From: Flavobacterium sp. M31R6
GTDB lineage: Bacteria; Bacteroidota; Bacteroidia; Flavobacteriales; Flavobacteriaceae
DNA length: 64,000 bases
Direction: 5' to 3'
Assembly: GCF_013284035.1 (NCBI RefSeq)
Contig: NZ_CP054141.1
Span: 868,001-932,000 of the forward strand
In this document: positions 8,579 to 17,567 of the stretch, in pieces
Layout: each line of letters begins with the position of its first letter
Numbering within the stretch: the stretch's first letter is position 1
The notes under the pieces: model-generated
Told to the model about the DNA's origin: nothing
The model's database searches: none
Seen by the model: only the letters and a program-made list of their open reading frames with translations
Position numbers and translations under genes: made by a program

Positions 8579-10021
8579 TTAATTGTATTTATTAATAGTG
8601 TTTAAAATAGTCTCTAGACTTGGTGTTATCAAATCGTTGATTGGTTTTGGATACATTCCAAAGAAAAATAAAACCGCAATAATTAATACCATTGTCAAAC
8701 CTTCAGAGAAAGTGATATCGGTAAAAAGTTTAGTGTTAGTTTCTCCAAGCATTACGTGTTGGAACATTTTCAACATATAATAAGCTCCCAAAATAATGGT
8801 TGTTCCACCCAAAATTGCAAACCAAATATTTATTTGAGAAAGGCTGTACAATACTGTAAATTCTCCAATAAAGTTAAAAGTTGTTGGTAAAGCCACAGAA
8901 GCCAATACCAAAATTAAAAACATAGAAGTGAATTTTGGTGATTGGTAACGAATACCTCCCATTTCTGAAATTGTTCTTGTTTCGTATCTTCTAAAAATGA
9001 TTTCAGCGGCAAAAAACAATCCTACTACCACAAAGCCGTGTGCAATCATTTGTAAAACGGCTCCTCTAAAACCATCAAGGGTTAATGTATAAGTTCCGGC
9101 TGCAATTAATCCAACGTGAGCAAGGGAAGAATAAGCCAATAATTTTTTCAAGTCTTTTTGTCTTAGAGCAACAATAGAACCATAAATAACTCCTGCAATA
9201 CCAACACCAATGAATATAAACATATATTCTTTAGCTGCTAACGGAGCCAAAGGCAATTGCCAACGGATAAGGCTGTACAATCCCATTTTTAGCATAATAC
9301 CAGATAAAAGCATAGTTCCAAGAGTTGGAGCTTTTTGGTAAACATTCGCCTGCCAAGTATGAAAAGGAATTAAAGGAATTTTAATGGCATAAGCTAAGAA
9401 GAAAGCCGTAAAAATCCATTTTTGTTCATTAATTGTTAAGTCTAATTTATATAAATCCTCAATTAGGAAGCTTCCCGCTTTTTGATACATATAAACAAAA
9501 GCTACAAGCATGAATAACGAACCTGCAAGAGTATAGATAAAGAATTTAACCACTGCTTTTCTGCGTTCTTCGGCATCACCGTTACCCCAAATCAAAGCGA
9601 TAAAGTAGATTGGAATCAAAGATAATTCCCAAAAGATATAGTACAGTAGACCATCGCTTGCCAAGAAAGTTCCTGTCATTGCAAAAGACATAAATAATAT
9701 AAGGGAATAAATCGCTTTTGCATTTTTGAAATCATTACCAAAAGAAGATAAGATTATAATGGCAGTCAAGGCAGTTGTCAATAAAACCATGGCCAACGAC
9801 AATCCGTCGGCTTGTAATGCAAATGAAACTTTTGGTAAAGTTATCCATTGGCTGCTGTAGCTAATGTTTTCGCCTAAATTAAAATGGTTTAACAAAACTA
9901 TTGAGCAACCTGCAGCCGCTAATCCGAAAAACAATGCCACTTTTGAAGCGAGCTTGTCACCAGCTAAATAAGTTGCAAATGCGCCAACTAAAAGGATGAT
10001 TAATATCAGAGATACATTCAT
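8579..10021 (-). CDS. nuoM: NADH-quinone oxidoreductase subunit M
   Basis: 480 residues, a multi-helix antiporter-like proton-pumping subunit of the complex I membrane arm. Diagnostic motifs include FWELSLIPIYFI (conserved Glu in TM5), KIPLIPFHTWQANVYQKAPT (conserved Lys and the PFHTW loop) and KKLLAYSSLAHVG. It lies between nuoL and nuoN as in canonical nuo operons, with a 91-bp AT-rich gap to nuoL that contains no recognisable element. Confidence 0.97.
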   Translation of the reverse strand: MNVSLILIILLVGAFATYLAGDKLASKVALFFGLAAAGCSIVLLNHFNLGENISYSSQWITLPKVSFALQADGLSLAMVLLTTALTAIIILSSFGNDFKNAKAIYSLILFMSFAMTGTFLASDGLLYYIFWELSLIPIYFIALIWGNGDAEERRKAVVKFFIYTLAGSLFMLVAFVYMYQKAGSFLIEDLYKLDLTINEQKWIFTAFFLAYAIKIPLIPFHTWQANVYQKAPTLGTMLLSGIMLKMGLYSLIRWQLPLAPLAAKEYMFIFIGVGIAGVIYGSIVALRQKDLKKLLAYSSLAHVGLIAAGTYTLTLDGFRGAVLQMIAHGFVVVGLFFAAEIIFRRYETRTISEMGGIRYQSPKFTSMFLILVLASVALPTTFNFIGEFTVLYSLSQINIWFAILGGTTIILGAYYMLKMFQHVMLGETNTKLFTDITFSEGLTMVLIIAVLFFFGMYPKPINDLITPSLETILNTINKYN

Positions 10022-10112
10022 TTGTAATTTTTTATTTTATTTTTTAAATGTCAAATGGAATAGACTTTTTTTAATTGTTTTTAAGTTTAAAAGCCTATTT
10101 CATAGTATATAA

Positions 10113-12002
10113 TTATTGAGCTAGAAATAAAAATGAAACAATGGCACACATGCCTAAAACAAAAGCAAATAGGTATAGTCCAACACTTCCATTCTGCAAT
10201 TTTTTACCTTGGTAACTAAGTTCACTAGTTACTTTGCCTAGTCCAAAAACTAGGGAAGAAATTCCTGTTTCCACATAGTCTCTAAAGAATTTTGACAAAC
10301 TGTTTACAGGAGCTACAAATAATGAATCATATATTTCATCAACATAGTATTTGTTGTAAAGTACTTTTGATAATCCAGTAATTTCAGCATCCTCACTCGG
10401 AATGGTATTCTGTTTGATGTATTTAGCATAAGCAATCCCAATTCCAACTAATCCACCAACAACGGCAATTGCCATTAGCATATATTCAGTTGTTCCCAAT
10501 CCATGCTCTTCTGATGTTGCTTTCGCAAAAAGTGGAGCTAAATATTCATTCAACCAACTATTCCCAGGTAAACTAATCACACCTCCAATAGTAGCCAAAA
10601 TTGCCAATACAATCAAAGGGAATGTTATTAAAGCAGGACTTTCATGTAAATGGTGTTTTTGTTCTTCAGTTCCTCTAAAATCATTGAAGAAAGTCAGGAA
10701 CATTAATCGGAACATATAGAAAGCAGTCATTATAGAAGCAACAGAAGCAATAACCCAAAGTGGGATGTTATGATGGAATGCTGTCATCAAGATTTCATCC
10801 TTAGAAAAGAAACCTGAAAATAAAGGAACTCCCGAAATCGCTAAAGATGATATAAGCATTGTCCAAAAAGTAATTGGCATGGCGCTTTTCAATCCACCCA
10901 TCTTACGCATATCCTGTTCTCCATGTAATCCGTGAATTACAGATCCAGATCCAAGGAATAAACAAGCTTTGAAGAAAGCGTGAGTGATTACGTGAAATAT
11001 GGCTACTTCATAAGCACCGAAACCTAATGCCAAAAACATTAATCCCAATTGGGAAACGGTAGAGTAGGCGAGTACTTTTTTAATGTCATTTTGAACCAGA
11101 CCAATAGTTGCGGCAACCAATGAAGTTACTCCTCCTATTACGGCAATTATAGTTTGTACTTCTGGTGTTAAGTCAAATAAGAAATGCATTCTTGATACCA
11201 TAAAAATACCTGCAGTAACCATTGTTGCAGCATGTATCAATGCCGAAACAGGTGTAGGGCCTGCCATCGCATCAGGTAACCAAGTATATAAAGGAATTTG
11301 TGCCGATTTACCACAAGCTCCAATAAACAATGCCAAAGCAGCAATGCTTAACCAAAGTGTATCAACATTTGAAGCTCCAGCGATAGCTGTTTTCAAAGTG
11401 GCAAAATCTAATGTAGAGAATAAACTACCTAAGATAAATATACCGATTAGCAATCCTAAATCCCCAATACGGTTCATGATAAAAGCTTTTTTCGCAGCAT
11501 CGTTGTAATCTTGGTTTTTATACCAAAATCCAATTAATAAGTAAGAACAAAGTCCAACTCCTTCCCAACCAATGAACATCACCAATAAGTTGCTTCCAAC
11601 TACTAGGGTAATCATAAAGAAGATAAAGAGATTCAAATACGCAAAGAAAGAATGCATTTTCTCATCATCATGCATATAGCTGATGGAGTATAAATGAATC
11701 AACGAACCAATTCCAGTTACAAACAATAACCATAAAACAGATAATTGATCCAGTAAAAAACCAAAACTAACATTGAAGTTACTAATCTGAATCCAATCAA
11801 ATAATTGAATTGTTATAGCTTGTTTCGTTTGATTGATTTGTAGAAAAAAGGAAACCGTAACAATAAACGAAACCACTACCGAAAGTGTCCCGATGATTCC
11901 TGAAACAGATTTTCCTAAACTTTTTCCAAAGAAAACATTAATTAAAAACCCTAAAAAAGGAGTTAATAGTAAGACTAAAGCTAAATTGGTATCCATTGCC
12001 AT
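10113..12002 (-). CDS. nuoL: NADH-quinone oxidoreductase subunit L
   Basis: 629 residues, the distal proton-pumping subunit with the long lateral helix at its C-terminus. Conserved elements: GWEGVGLCSYLLIGFW (TM5 Glu), SAQIPLYTWLPDAMAGPTPVSALIHAATMVTAG (broken-helix Lys/His region), KKVLAYSTVSQLG. The C-terminal ~100 residues (YNKYYVDEIYDSLFVAP and the final helix) complete the usual length. Its start codon abuts the nuoK stop, indicating translational coupling. Confidence 0.97.
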   Translation of the reverse strand: MAMDTNLALVLLLTPFLGFLINVFFGKSLGKSVSGIIGTLSVVVSFIVTVSFFLQINQTKQAITIQLFDWIQISNFNVSFGFLLDQLSVLWLLFVTGIGSLIHLYSISYMHDDEKMHSFFAYLNLFIFFMITLVVGSNLLVMFIGWEGVGLCSYLLIGFWYKNQDYNDAAKKAFIMNRIGDLGLLIGIFILGSLFSTLDFATLKTAIAGASNVDTLWLSIAALALFIGACGKSAQIPLYTWLPDAMAGPTPVSALIHAATMVTAGIFMVSRMHFLFDLTPEVQTIIAVIGGVTSLVAATIGLVQNDIKKVLAYSTVSQLGLMFLALGFGAYEVAIFHVITHAFFKACLFLGSGSVIHGLHGEQDMRKMGGLKSAMPITFWTMLISSLAISGVPLFSGFFSKDEILMTAFHHNIPLWVIASVASIMTAFYMFRLMFLTFFNDFRGTEEQKHHLHESPALITFPLIVLAILATIGGVISLPGNSWLNEYLAPLFAKATSEEHGLGTTEYMLMAIAVVGGLVGIGIAYAKYIKQNTIPSEDAEITGLSKVLYNKYYVDEIYDSLFVAPVNSLSKFFRDYVETGISSLVFGLGKVTSELSYQGKKLQNGSVGLYLFAFVLGMCAIVSFLFLAQ

Positions 12003-12323
12003 TTATCCTTTTAAGTTTTTTAAATTATCGATGCTAATTGATCCAATATTTCTAAATATCGAAACTAATATGGCCAGTCCTACTGCAACTTCCGCCGCCG
12101 CTACCGCCATGGAGAAAAATACGAATACTTGTCCTTGTGCATCTTGGTGGTAAGTTGAGAAAGCCACAAATAATAAGTTAACGGCGTTCAACATGATTTC
12201 AATGGACATAAACACAATGATCGCATTTCGTCTGTATAAAACCCCAAAAATCCCAATACAAAAAAGTGTTACACACAGGAAGATATAGTTCTCTATACCA
12301 ATTTGAGTTAAAATATTGTTCAT
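12003..12323 (-). CDS. nuoK: NADH-quinone oxidoreductase subunit K
   Basis: 106 residues with three transmembrane helices. The second helix carries the conserved Glu in [15 protein letters not shown], which forms part of the proton channel near the quinone-binding end. The third contains the conserved acidic site in [11 protein letters not shown]. It overlaps nuoJ by one base and directly precedes nuoL, the normal order. Confidence 0.96.
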   Translation of the reverse strand: MNNILTQIGIENYIFLCVTLFCIGIFGVLYRRNAIIVFMSIEIMLNAVNLLFVAFSTYHQDAQGQVFVFFSMAVAAAEVAVGLAILVSIFRNIGSISIDNLKNLKG

Positions 12324-12832
12324 TATTTTTCTAATTTTTCTTTTTTAGACAATAATACAGATCCAATCATTGCTACCAATAATAGAATAGAAGCAAATTC
12401 AAAAGGCACCATATATTCATTCAATAATGCTTTTCCAAGAACTTTTATCGATTGGTAATCCTCACCCGTATAATCATATTCAACAATAGGTTTAGAGTTG
12501 ATAAATATTTTTATCAAAACCAAACAAACCAAACAAAAGGAAACAATAGCACCTAACCTTGTGAATCTCGGTTTATGAACTTCGTCGGCTTCATTAAGAT
12601 TCATTAACATTATGGTAAACAGCAATAAAATCATAATCGCTCCAGAATAGACAATAATGTGAACAATAGCCAAGAATTGAGCGTTCAATAATAAATAATG
12701 GCCTGCTATAGAGAAAAAACAAATCACTAAGTAAATAGCACTATGTATTGGATTTCTACTAAAAATAGTTAAAAATGCTGTTAGCAATGTGATTGCAGAC
12801 AATACGCAAAATAGAATAAGTACCGTTGACAT
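12323..12832 (-). CDS. nuoJ: NADH-quinone oxidoreductase subunit J
   Basis: 169 residues with five predicted membrane helices. Family motifs: [24 protein letters not shown] and [24 protein letters not shown], whose TM3 pi-bulge region is involved in coupling. It has single-base overlaps with nuoI and nuoK, so translation is coupled. Confidence 0.95.
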   Translation of the reverse strand: MSTVLILFCVLSAITLLTAFLTIFSRNPIHSAIYLVICFFSIAGHYLLLNAQFLAIVHIIVYSGAIMILLLFTIMLMNLNEADEVHKPRFTRLGAIVSFCLVCLVLIKIFINSKPIVEYDYTGEDYQSIKVLGKALLNEYMVPFEFASILLLVAMIGSVLLSKKEKLEK

Positions 12833-13377
12833 TAGTTAGCGTTTTTAAGTTGAGTATTTTTCAAAGCCATTTCTAGTGGCATAACCAATTTGTCTTTTCC
12901 AAAAATGAAAGATTCCCTGTCATAACTAGCAGGAACCAATTCTTTGGAGATAGTCAAGTAAATAGCATCTTTTGGACAAGCTTCTTCACAAAGTCCACAA
13001 AAAATACATCTCAACATATTGATTTCATAGATTTCAGCATATTTTTCTTCTCTGTACAAATGCATTTCATCAGCTTTACGCTCACCTGCTTTCATTGTAA
13101 TAGCTTCAGCAGGACAAGACAAAGCGCATAATCCGCACGCAGTACAATTTTCTCTACCTTGTTCATCGCGTTTCAACATATGCTGTCCACGATATACAGG
13201 ACTCATCTCACGAACTTGTTCAGGATATTGAATCGTTGCTTTTTTTCTGAATAAATGCTTCAGTGTAATGATCAAACCTTTTACAATCGCAATCAGATAC
13301 ATGCGTTCCAAAAAAGTCATCTCCTTGTTGGAGACCATTTTTTTTCTTCCTGATAAGGATATAGTTTCTATTGACAT
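12832..13377 (-). CDS. nuoI: NADH-quinone oxidoreductase subunit I (two 4Fe-4S clusters)
   Basis: 181 residues from the ATG at 13377. A longer in-frame reading begins at 13458, but its extra residues are translated from a dispersed repeat, so the internal start MSIETISLSGRK is chosen. Two ferredoxin motifs bind clusters N6a and N6b: CTACGLCALSCP (Cys 78, 81, 84, 88) and CIFCGLCEEACP (Cys 124, 127, 130, 134). The subunit links the peripheral electron-transfer arm to the quinone site. It is separated from nuoH by ~124 bp holding the repeat. Confidence 0.95.
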   Translation of the reverse strand: MSIETISLSGRKKMVSNKEMTFLERMYLIAIVKGLIITLKHLFRKKATIQYPEQVREMSPVYRGQHMLKRDEQGRENCTACGLCALSCPAEAITMKAGERKADEMHLYREEKYAEIYEINMLRCIFCGLCEEACPKDAIYLTISKELVPASYDRESFIFGKDKLVMPLEMALKNTQLKNAN

Positions 13378-13396
13378 TTTATATTTTTTATTTGTA

Positions 13397-13480
13397 GCTA
13401 ATCCTGCTATCCGTTGCAATCTTTTATGTTTTAAAGAGAAACATAAAAGGATTTCCACTTCTATCAGGGCTAGTCCCCGT
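13397..13480 (-). repeat. Dispersed structured repeat, copy 2 (subfamily B), inside the nuo operon
   Basis: On the plus strand it reads AATCCTGCTATCCGTTGCAA, then a hairpin TTTTATGTTT/AAACATAAAA, then GGATTTCCACTTCTATCAGG and GCTAG. The flanks match copy 3 at 26638-26714 but the hairpin arms are unrelated in sequence. It fills most of the nuoH-nuoI gap, so it is transcribed with the operon and would fold in the polycistronic mRNA. Confidence 0.75.
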
Positions 13481-13501
13481 TAACATCGTGTCTTGGTTCT
13501 A

Positions 13502-14554
13502 TTAAAATCCGAAATAAACAGCTATTTCACTTCTCAAAAGCACAACTCCTGTAATCATAATATTGATAATAGCAAGTGGAATCAAAATTCTCCATCCCAA
13601 ATGCATCAATTGGTCATATCTAAATCTTGGTATTGTCCAACGAACCCACATGATAAAGAAAATAAAACCACATAATTTAATGAACAGCGCAGCCATTCCT
13701 AATACGTTGCCAATATTTACTCCCCAGTTTTCCAATACCCATCCCATGCCAGGATAATTATATCCACCAAAAAACAAAACAGCCAAAATAGTGGATGAAA
13801 CAAACATATTTGCATATTCAGCAAATAAGTAGAATCCCATTTTCATAGAGGAATATTCTGTGTGGTACCCACCAATTAATTCCGATTCACATTCCGCCAA
13901 ATCAAAAGGAGTTCTGTTTAATTCCGCAAAAGAACAAATCAAGAAAATTAAAAAAGTAAGCGGCTGATACAATACATTCCAATGCCATTCCGATTGCTGT
14001 AATGAAATTTCTTTTAGGCTCAAAGTTCCTGTCATCATAATCAAAGCGATTATGGACAATCCCATAGCTACTTCATAAGAAACCATTTGCGAAGCAGCTC
14101 TAATAGCACTCATCAAAGAGAATTTGTTGTTAGAAGCCCATCCACCAATCATAATTCCATAAACTCCCAGAGAAACAACTCCAAAAACATACAATATGGC
14201 AACGTTTACATCAGTTGCCTGCAATAAAATATCTCTTCCGAATAAGTGTAATTTGTCTCCCCATGGAATAACGGCACTTGTCATCAAGGCTGTAGCCATC
14301 GCGATACCTGGTCCTACAAAAAATAAAAATTTATTAGGTGTGTTTGGTTCAAATTCTTCCTTCGAGAACAATTTCAAACCATCGGCAAGTGGTTGGAATA
14401 ATCCCAATGGTCCAGCTCTGTTTGGCCCAATTCTGTCTTGCAACCAAGCAGCTACTTTACGTTCTGCCCATGTAGAATACATGGCCATTAGCATGGTAAG
14501 AGCAAAAACCACTACAATAACAACACTCTTTTCTATAATAAATGTACTTTCCAT
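13502..14554 (-). CDS. nuoH: NADH-quinone oxidoreductase subunit H
   Basis: 350 residues, eight or so membrane helices; the subunit forms much of the quinone-access channel. Family signatures: WAERKVAAWLQDRIGPNRAGP in the first loop, ELNRTPFDLAECESELIGGYHTEYSSM (acidic E-channel loop) and FIMWVRWTIPRFRYDQLMHLGWR near the C-terminus. Length is normal. Start is 3 bp after the nuoG stop. Confidence 0.97.
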   Translation of the reverse strand: MESTFIIEKSVVIVVVFALTMLMAMYSTWAERKVAAWLQDRIGPNRAGPLGLFQPLADGLKLFSKEEFEPNTPNKFLFFVGPGIAMATALMTSAVIPWGDKLHLFGRDILLQATDVNVAILYVFGVVSLGVYGIMIGGWASNNKFSLMSAIRAASQMVSYEVAMGLSIIALIMMTGTLSLKEISLQQSEWHWNVLYQPLTFLIFLICSFAELNRTPFDLAECESELIGGYHTEYSSMKMGFYLFAEYANMFVSSTILAVLFFGGYNYPGMGWVLENWGVNIGNVLGMAALFIKLCGFIFFIMWVRWTIPRFRYDQLMHLGWRILIPLAIINIMITGVVLLRSEIAVYFGF

Positions 14555-14557
14555 TTC

Positions 14558-15589
14558 TTAAGATTTTTGAGTGTTAGTGTCCAAAGGATTGGCGGCCATA
14601 CTTATTTTTTTTCTGTCTTGATCTCTACCCAAAAGAATATTTTTCTCAGTAGCAATTTCTACTTTTTCTAATTTTTGAGTGTAGTTATTTTGATTGATAA
14701 CCGAATCTTTTTCAAATTCACGTGGTCCTTCAATTACCCAGTCAGAAACTTCTTTTTTGTCAAAACGACAAGTGTTACAAATGAATTCTTCTACTTCATG
14801 AAACTCATCTTTGCGACCTGTAACACGTTGGATTTCGTTTCCAAACATCCAAACCGTTGTTTTTCCACAACATCCTGGTGTTGTACATTCTCTATGTGCG
14901 TTATAAGGCTTGTTAAACCAAACTCTTGATTTGAATCTAAAAGTTTTATCAGTCAAAGCACCAACTGGACAAACATCAATCATATTTCCAGAGAACTCAT
15001 TAGTTATCGCTTTTGAAATACAAGTGGAGATATTAGCATGATCACCGCGATCCATTACTCCATGCACTCTATCGTCAGTCAATTGATCGGCTACTTGAAC
15101 ACATCTTTGACATAAAATACAACGATTCATGTGCAATTGAATGTTCGGACCGATGTCTTCAGGTTCAAAAGTTCTTTTTTCTTCAATAAAACGGGATGCT
15201 GATTTTCCGTGTTCGAAGCTTAAATTTTGCAAATCACATTCTCCAGCTTGATCACAAATTGGGCAATCTAATGGGTGATTGATTAACAAAAATTCTGTTA
15301 CTGATTTTCTGGCTTCCTGAACTCTTGGAGATGCTTTACTGGCGATTTCCATTCCGTCTTGACAGCCTGTTACACAAGATGCCATCAATTTTGGCATAGG
15401 TCTTGGGTCAGCGTCACTACCTTTGGTTACATCCACTAAGCAACAACGGCATTTTCCACCGCTCCCTTTTAGTTTAGAATAATAGCACATCGCTGGCGGA
15501 ACAACATCTCCACCAATCATACGCGCAGCCTGCAAGATCGTTGTTCCTGCTTCTACTTCAATTTCTTGACCGTCTATGGTTACTTTCAT
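14558..15589 (-). CDS. nuoG: NADH-quinone oxidoreductase subunit G, short form
   Basis: 343 residues against roughly 700-900 for the enterobacterial protein. The N-terminal iron-sulfur part is intact: 2Fe-2S ligands C35, C47, C50 and C72; the His/Cys3 cluster (H105, C109, C112, C118); and the NRCILCQRCVQ 4Fe-4S ligands with CPVGAL. It then has Cys pairs (ECTTPGCCGKT, CNTCRFDKKE) resembling the remnant N7-type site. The large molybdopterin-like domain is missing. Short NuoG is, as I recall, usual in Flavobacteriia, so I treat it as functional rather than broken. A word-type inverted repeat separates it from nuoF. Confidence 0.92.
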   Translation of the reverse strand: MKVTIDGQEIEVEAGTTILQAARMIGGDVVPPAMCYYSKLKGSGGKCRCCLVDVTKGSDADPRPMPKLMASCVTGCQDGMEIASKASPRVQEARKSVTEFLLINHPLDCPICDQAGECDLQNLSFEHGKSASRFIEEKRTFEPEDIGPNIQLHMNRCILCQRCVQVADQLTDDRVHGVMDRGDHANISTCISKAITNEFSGNMIDVCPVGALTDKTFRFKSRVWFNKPYNAHRECTTPGCCGKTTVWMFGNEIQRVTGRKDEFHEVEEFICNTCRFDKKEVSDWVIEGPREFEKDSVINQNNYTQKLEKVEIATEKNILLGRDQDRKKISMAANPLDTNTQKS

Positions 15590-15599
15590 TATTATTTTT

Positions 15600-15660
15600 G
15601 TTTGAAAGTTTCAGGTTTAAAGTTTCAAGTTGCTAGAACTTTAAACTTTAAACTTTAAAC
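15600..15660. repeat. Word-type inverted repeat (GTTTNAAAG / CTTTAAAC) between nuoF and nuoG
   Basis: The left arm has GTTTGAAAGTTTCAGG then TTTAAAGTTTCAAG; the right arm is ACTTTAAAC followed by two more TTTAAAC units; the loop is about 6-8 nt. The same words recur between sucA and sucB (51737-51799). It lies inside the nuo operon, so the hairpin would be part of the mRNA. Confidence 0.65.
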
Positions 15661-15664
15661 ATTT

Positions 15665-17032
15665 TTAAACTGTTTCTTTGCTTACTAAATGCTTCACTTT
15701 TTCAAAAGGTTCTGCAACAAAATGGTCTCTCTTTTTTATTTTTTCTGGAAAACGAATATGGTATTCAAATTCATCTCTAAAGTGACGAATCGCCGCGGCT
15801 ACAGGCCAAGCTGCTGCGTCACCAAGTGGACAGATTGTGTTTCCTTCTATTTTGCTTTGAATACTCAATAACAAGTCAATATCTTCTTCGCGTCCGTGTC
15901 CGTTTTCAATTCTATGCAATACTTTTTCCATCCAACCTGTACCTTCTCTACATGGAGTACATTGTCCACAACTTTCGTGGTGGTAAAAACGAGAGAAATT
16001 CCAAGTATTACGAACAATACAAGAGGTGTCGTTGTAAACGATAAATCCTCCTGAACCCAACATTGATCCAGTGGCAAAACCACCATCACTTAAGGATTCG
16101 TAAGACATCAAACGATCTTCGCCTGCTGCAGTTTTATAAATTAAATGTGCCGGTAAAACAGGAACAGAACTTCCTCCAGGCACAAAAGCTTTCAATGGAC
16201 GGTCAGAACTCATTCCACCAAGATATTCATCAGAGTTCATGAATTCATAAACACTTAATCCCAATTCAATTTCATAAACACCAGGGTTTTTGATATGCCC
16301 TGAAGCAGAGATTAATTTGGTTCCAGTAGATCTACCGATACCAATTTTGGCATAATCCGCACCTGAATTATTTACAATCCACGGCACAGCTGCGATAGTC
16401 TCTACGTTATTTACTACGGTTGGATTAGCCCAAAGCCCAGAAACGGCAGGGAATGGCGGTTTGATACGAGGGTTTCCTCTTTTTCCTTCCAACGATTCAA
16501 TCAAAGCAGTTTCTTCACCACAGATATAAGCTCCGGCACCACAATGAACATGTAATTCTAAATCAAATCCAGAACCTAATATATTTTTTCCTAAAAAACC
16601 AGCTGCTTTTGCTTCAGCAATGGCTCTTTCCAATATTTTGAAAACCCACATATATTCTCCGCGAATGTAGATATAGGAAAGGTTGGCACCCAAAGCATAA
16701 CTTGAAGTAATCATTCCTTCAATCAATAAGTGAGGAATAAATTCCATCAAATAACGATCTTTGAATGTCCCTGGCTCAGACTCATCGGCGTTGCAAACCA
16801 AATGTCTTGGTTTTCCTGATTTTTTATCAATAAAACTCCATTTCATTCCGGCAGGGAAACCAGCACCACCACGACCGCGTAATCCTGAAGTTTTTACTTC
16901 TTCTACTACTTCGTCAGGAGTTAAGGTTTTTAAAGCTTTTTCTACCGAAGCATAACCACCATTTTGACGGTAAACTTCATAGGTTTTAATCCCAGGAATA
17001 TTGATTTTATCTAATAATATTTTTTGTGACAT
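15665..17032 (-). CDS. nuoF: NADH-quinone oxidoreductase subunit F (NADH/FMN-binding)
   Basis: 455 residues. GLRGRGGAGFPAGMKW is the glycine-rich NADH/FMN-binding segment. NADESEPGTFKDR and GAGAYICGEETALIESLEG are further FMN-site motifs. The C-terminal SCGQCTPCREGTGW provides 4Fe-4S (N3) ligands together with a later Cys (NTICPLGD). It accepts hydride from NADH and passes electrons into the cluster chain. Its presence with NuoE and NuoG means this complex I is NADH-dependent. The ATG is one base after the nuoE stop. Confidence 0.97.
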   Translation of the reverse strand: MSQKILLDKINIPGIKTYEVYRQNGGYASVEKALKTLTPDEVVEEVKTSGLRGRGGAGFPAGMKWSFIDKKSGKPRHLVCNADESEPGTFKDRYLMEFIPHLLIEGMITSSYALGANLSYIYIRGEYMWVFKILERAIAEAKAAGFLGKNILGSGFDLELHVHCGAGAYICGEETALIESLEGKRGNPRIKPPFPAVSGLWANPTVVNNVETIAAVPWIVNNSGADYAKIGIGRSTGTKLISASGHIKNPGVYEIELGLSVYEFMNSDEYLGGMSSDRPLKAFVPGGSSVPVLPAHLIYKTAAGEDRLMSYESLSDGGFATGSMLGSGGFIVYNDTSCIVRNTWNFSRFYHHESCGQCTPCREGTGWMEKVLHRIENGHGREEDIDLLLSIQSKIEGNTICPLGDAAAWPVAAAIRHFRDEFEYHIRFPEKIKKRDHFVAEPFEKVKHLVSKETV

Positions 17033-17033
17033 C

Positions 17034-17531
17034 TTATTTATCGTGTAATATTATTTTATCGTCTTTACAATCGGCAATTAGTTGGTCGATTTTTGCTGCC
17101 GTCAAATGTTCTTTGTAAAAATCTCCCAATTGCATCATCGGAGCATAACCACAAGCACCTAAACATTCAACGCCTCTTACTTCAAAAAGACCGTCAGCTG
17201 TAGGTTCTCCCACTTGAACGCCTAATTTTTCACAAGTATAATCCATTAAATCCTCAACACCGTTTAAGCAACAAGGCGAAGTTTGGCAAAACTCAAACAT
17301 GTATTTGCCAATTGGTCTTTGATTATACATGGTGTAAAAAGTAACCACTTCATACACTTCGATAGGTTTGATTTGTAGAATTTCGGCAACTTTATCTTGC
17401 AATTCAATACTCAACCAATTGTCGTGAGCGTCTTGAACTTCGTGTAAAACGGGAAGTAAAGCTGATTTTCTTTTGTCTTCAGGATAATGACTGATTAATT
17501 CATTGATGCGGGACATCAATGCTTCTGTCAT
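17034..17531 (-). CDS. nuoE: NADH-quinone oxidoreductase subunit E (2Fe-2S)
   Basis: 165 residues from MTEALMSRINELI (ATG at 17531). An upstream ATG at 17564 adds eleven residues with no family support and almost touches nuoD. Thioredoxin-like 2Fe-2S protein: ligands lie in EFCQTSPCCLNG and VECLGACGYAPMMQ (cluster N1a), and VVTFYTMYNQRP is the conserved core. It partners NuoF in NADH oxidation. Confidence 0.95.
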   Translation of the reverse strand: MTEALMSRINELISHYPEDKRKSALLPVLHEVQDAHDNWLSIELQDKVAEILQIKPIEVYEVVTFYTMYNQRPIGKYMFEFCQTSPCCLNGVEDLMDYTCEKLGVQVGEPTADGLFEVRGVECLGACGYAPMMQLGDFYKEHLTAAKIDQLIADCKDDKIILHDK

Positions 17532-17567
17532 GTTTATTTCTTGTTTGTAATGTGTGTGTACCATAAT

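Noticed and set aside
13378..13458. N-terminal extension of NuoI
   Set aside because: The added residues come from the dispersed repeat; family proteins begin at MSIETISLSG (13377).
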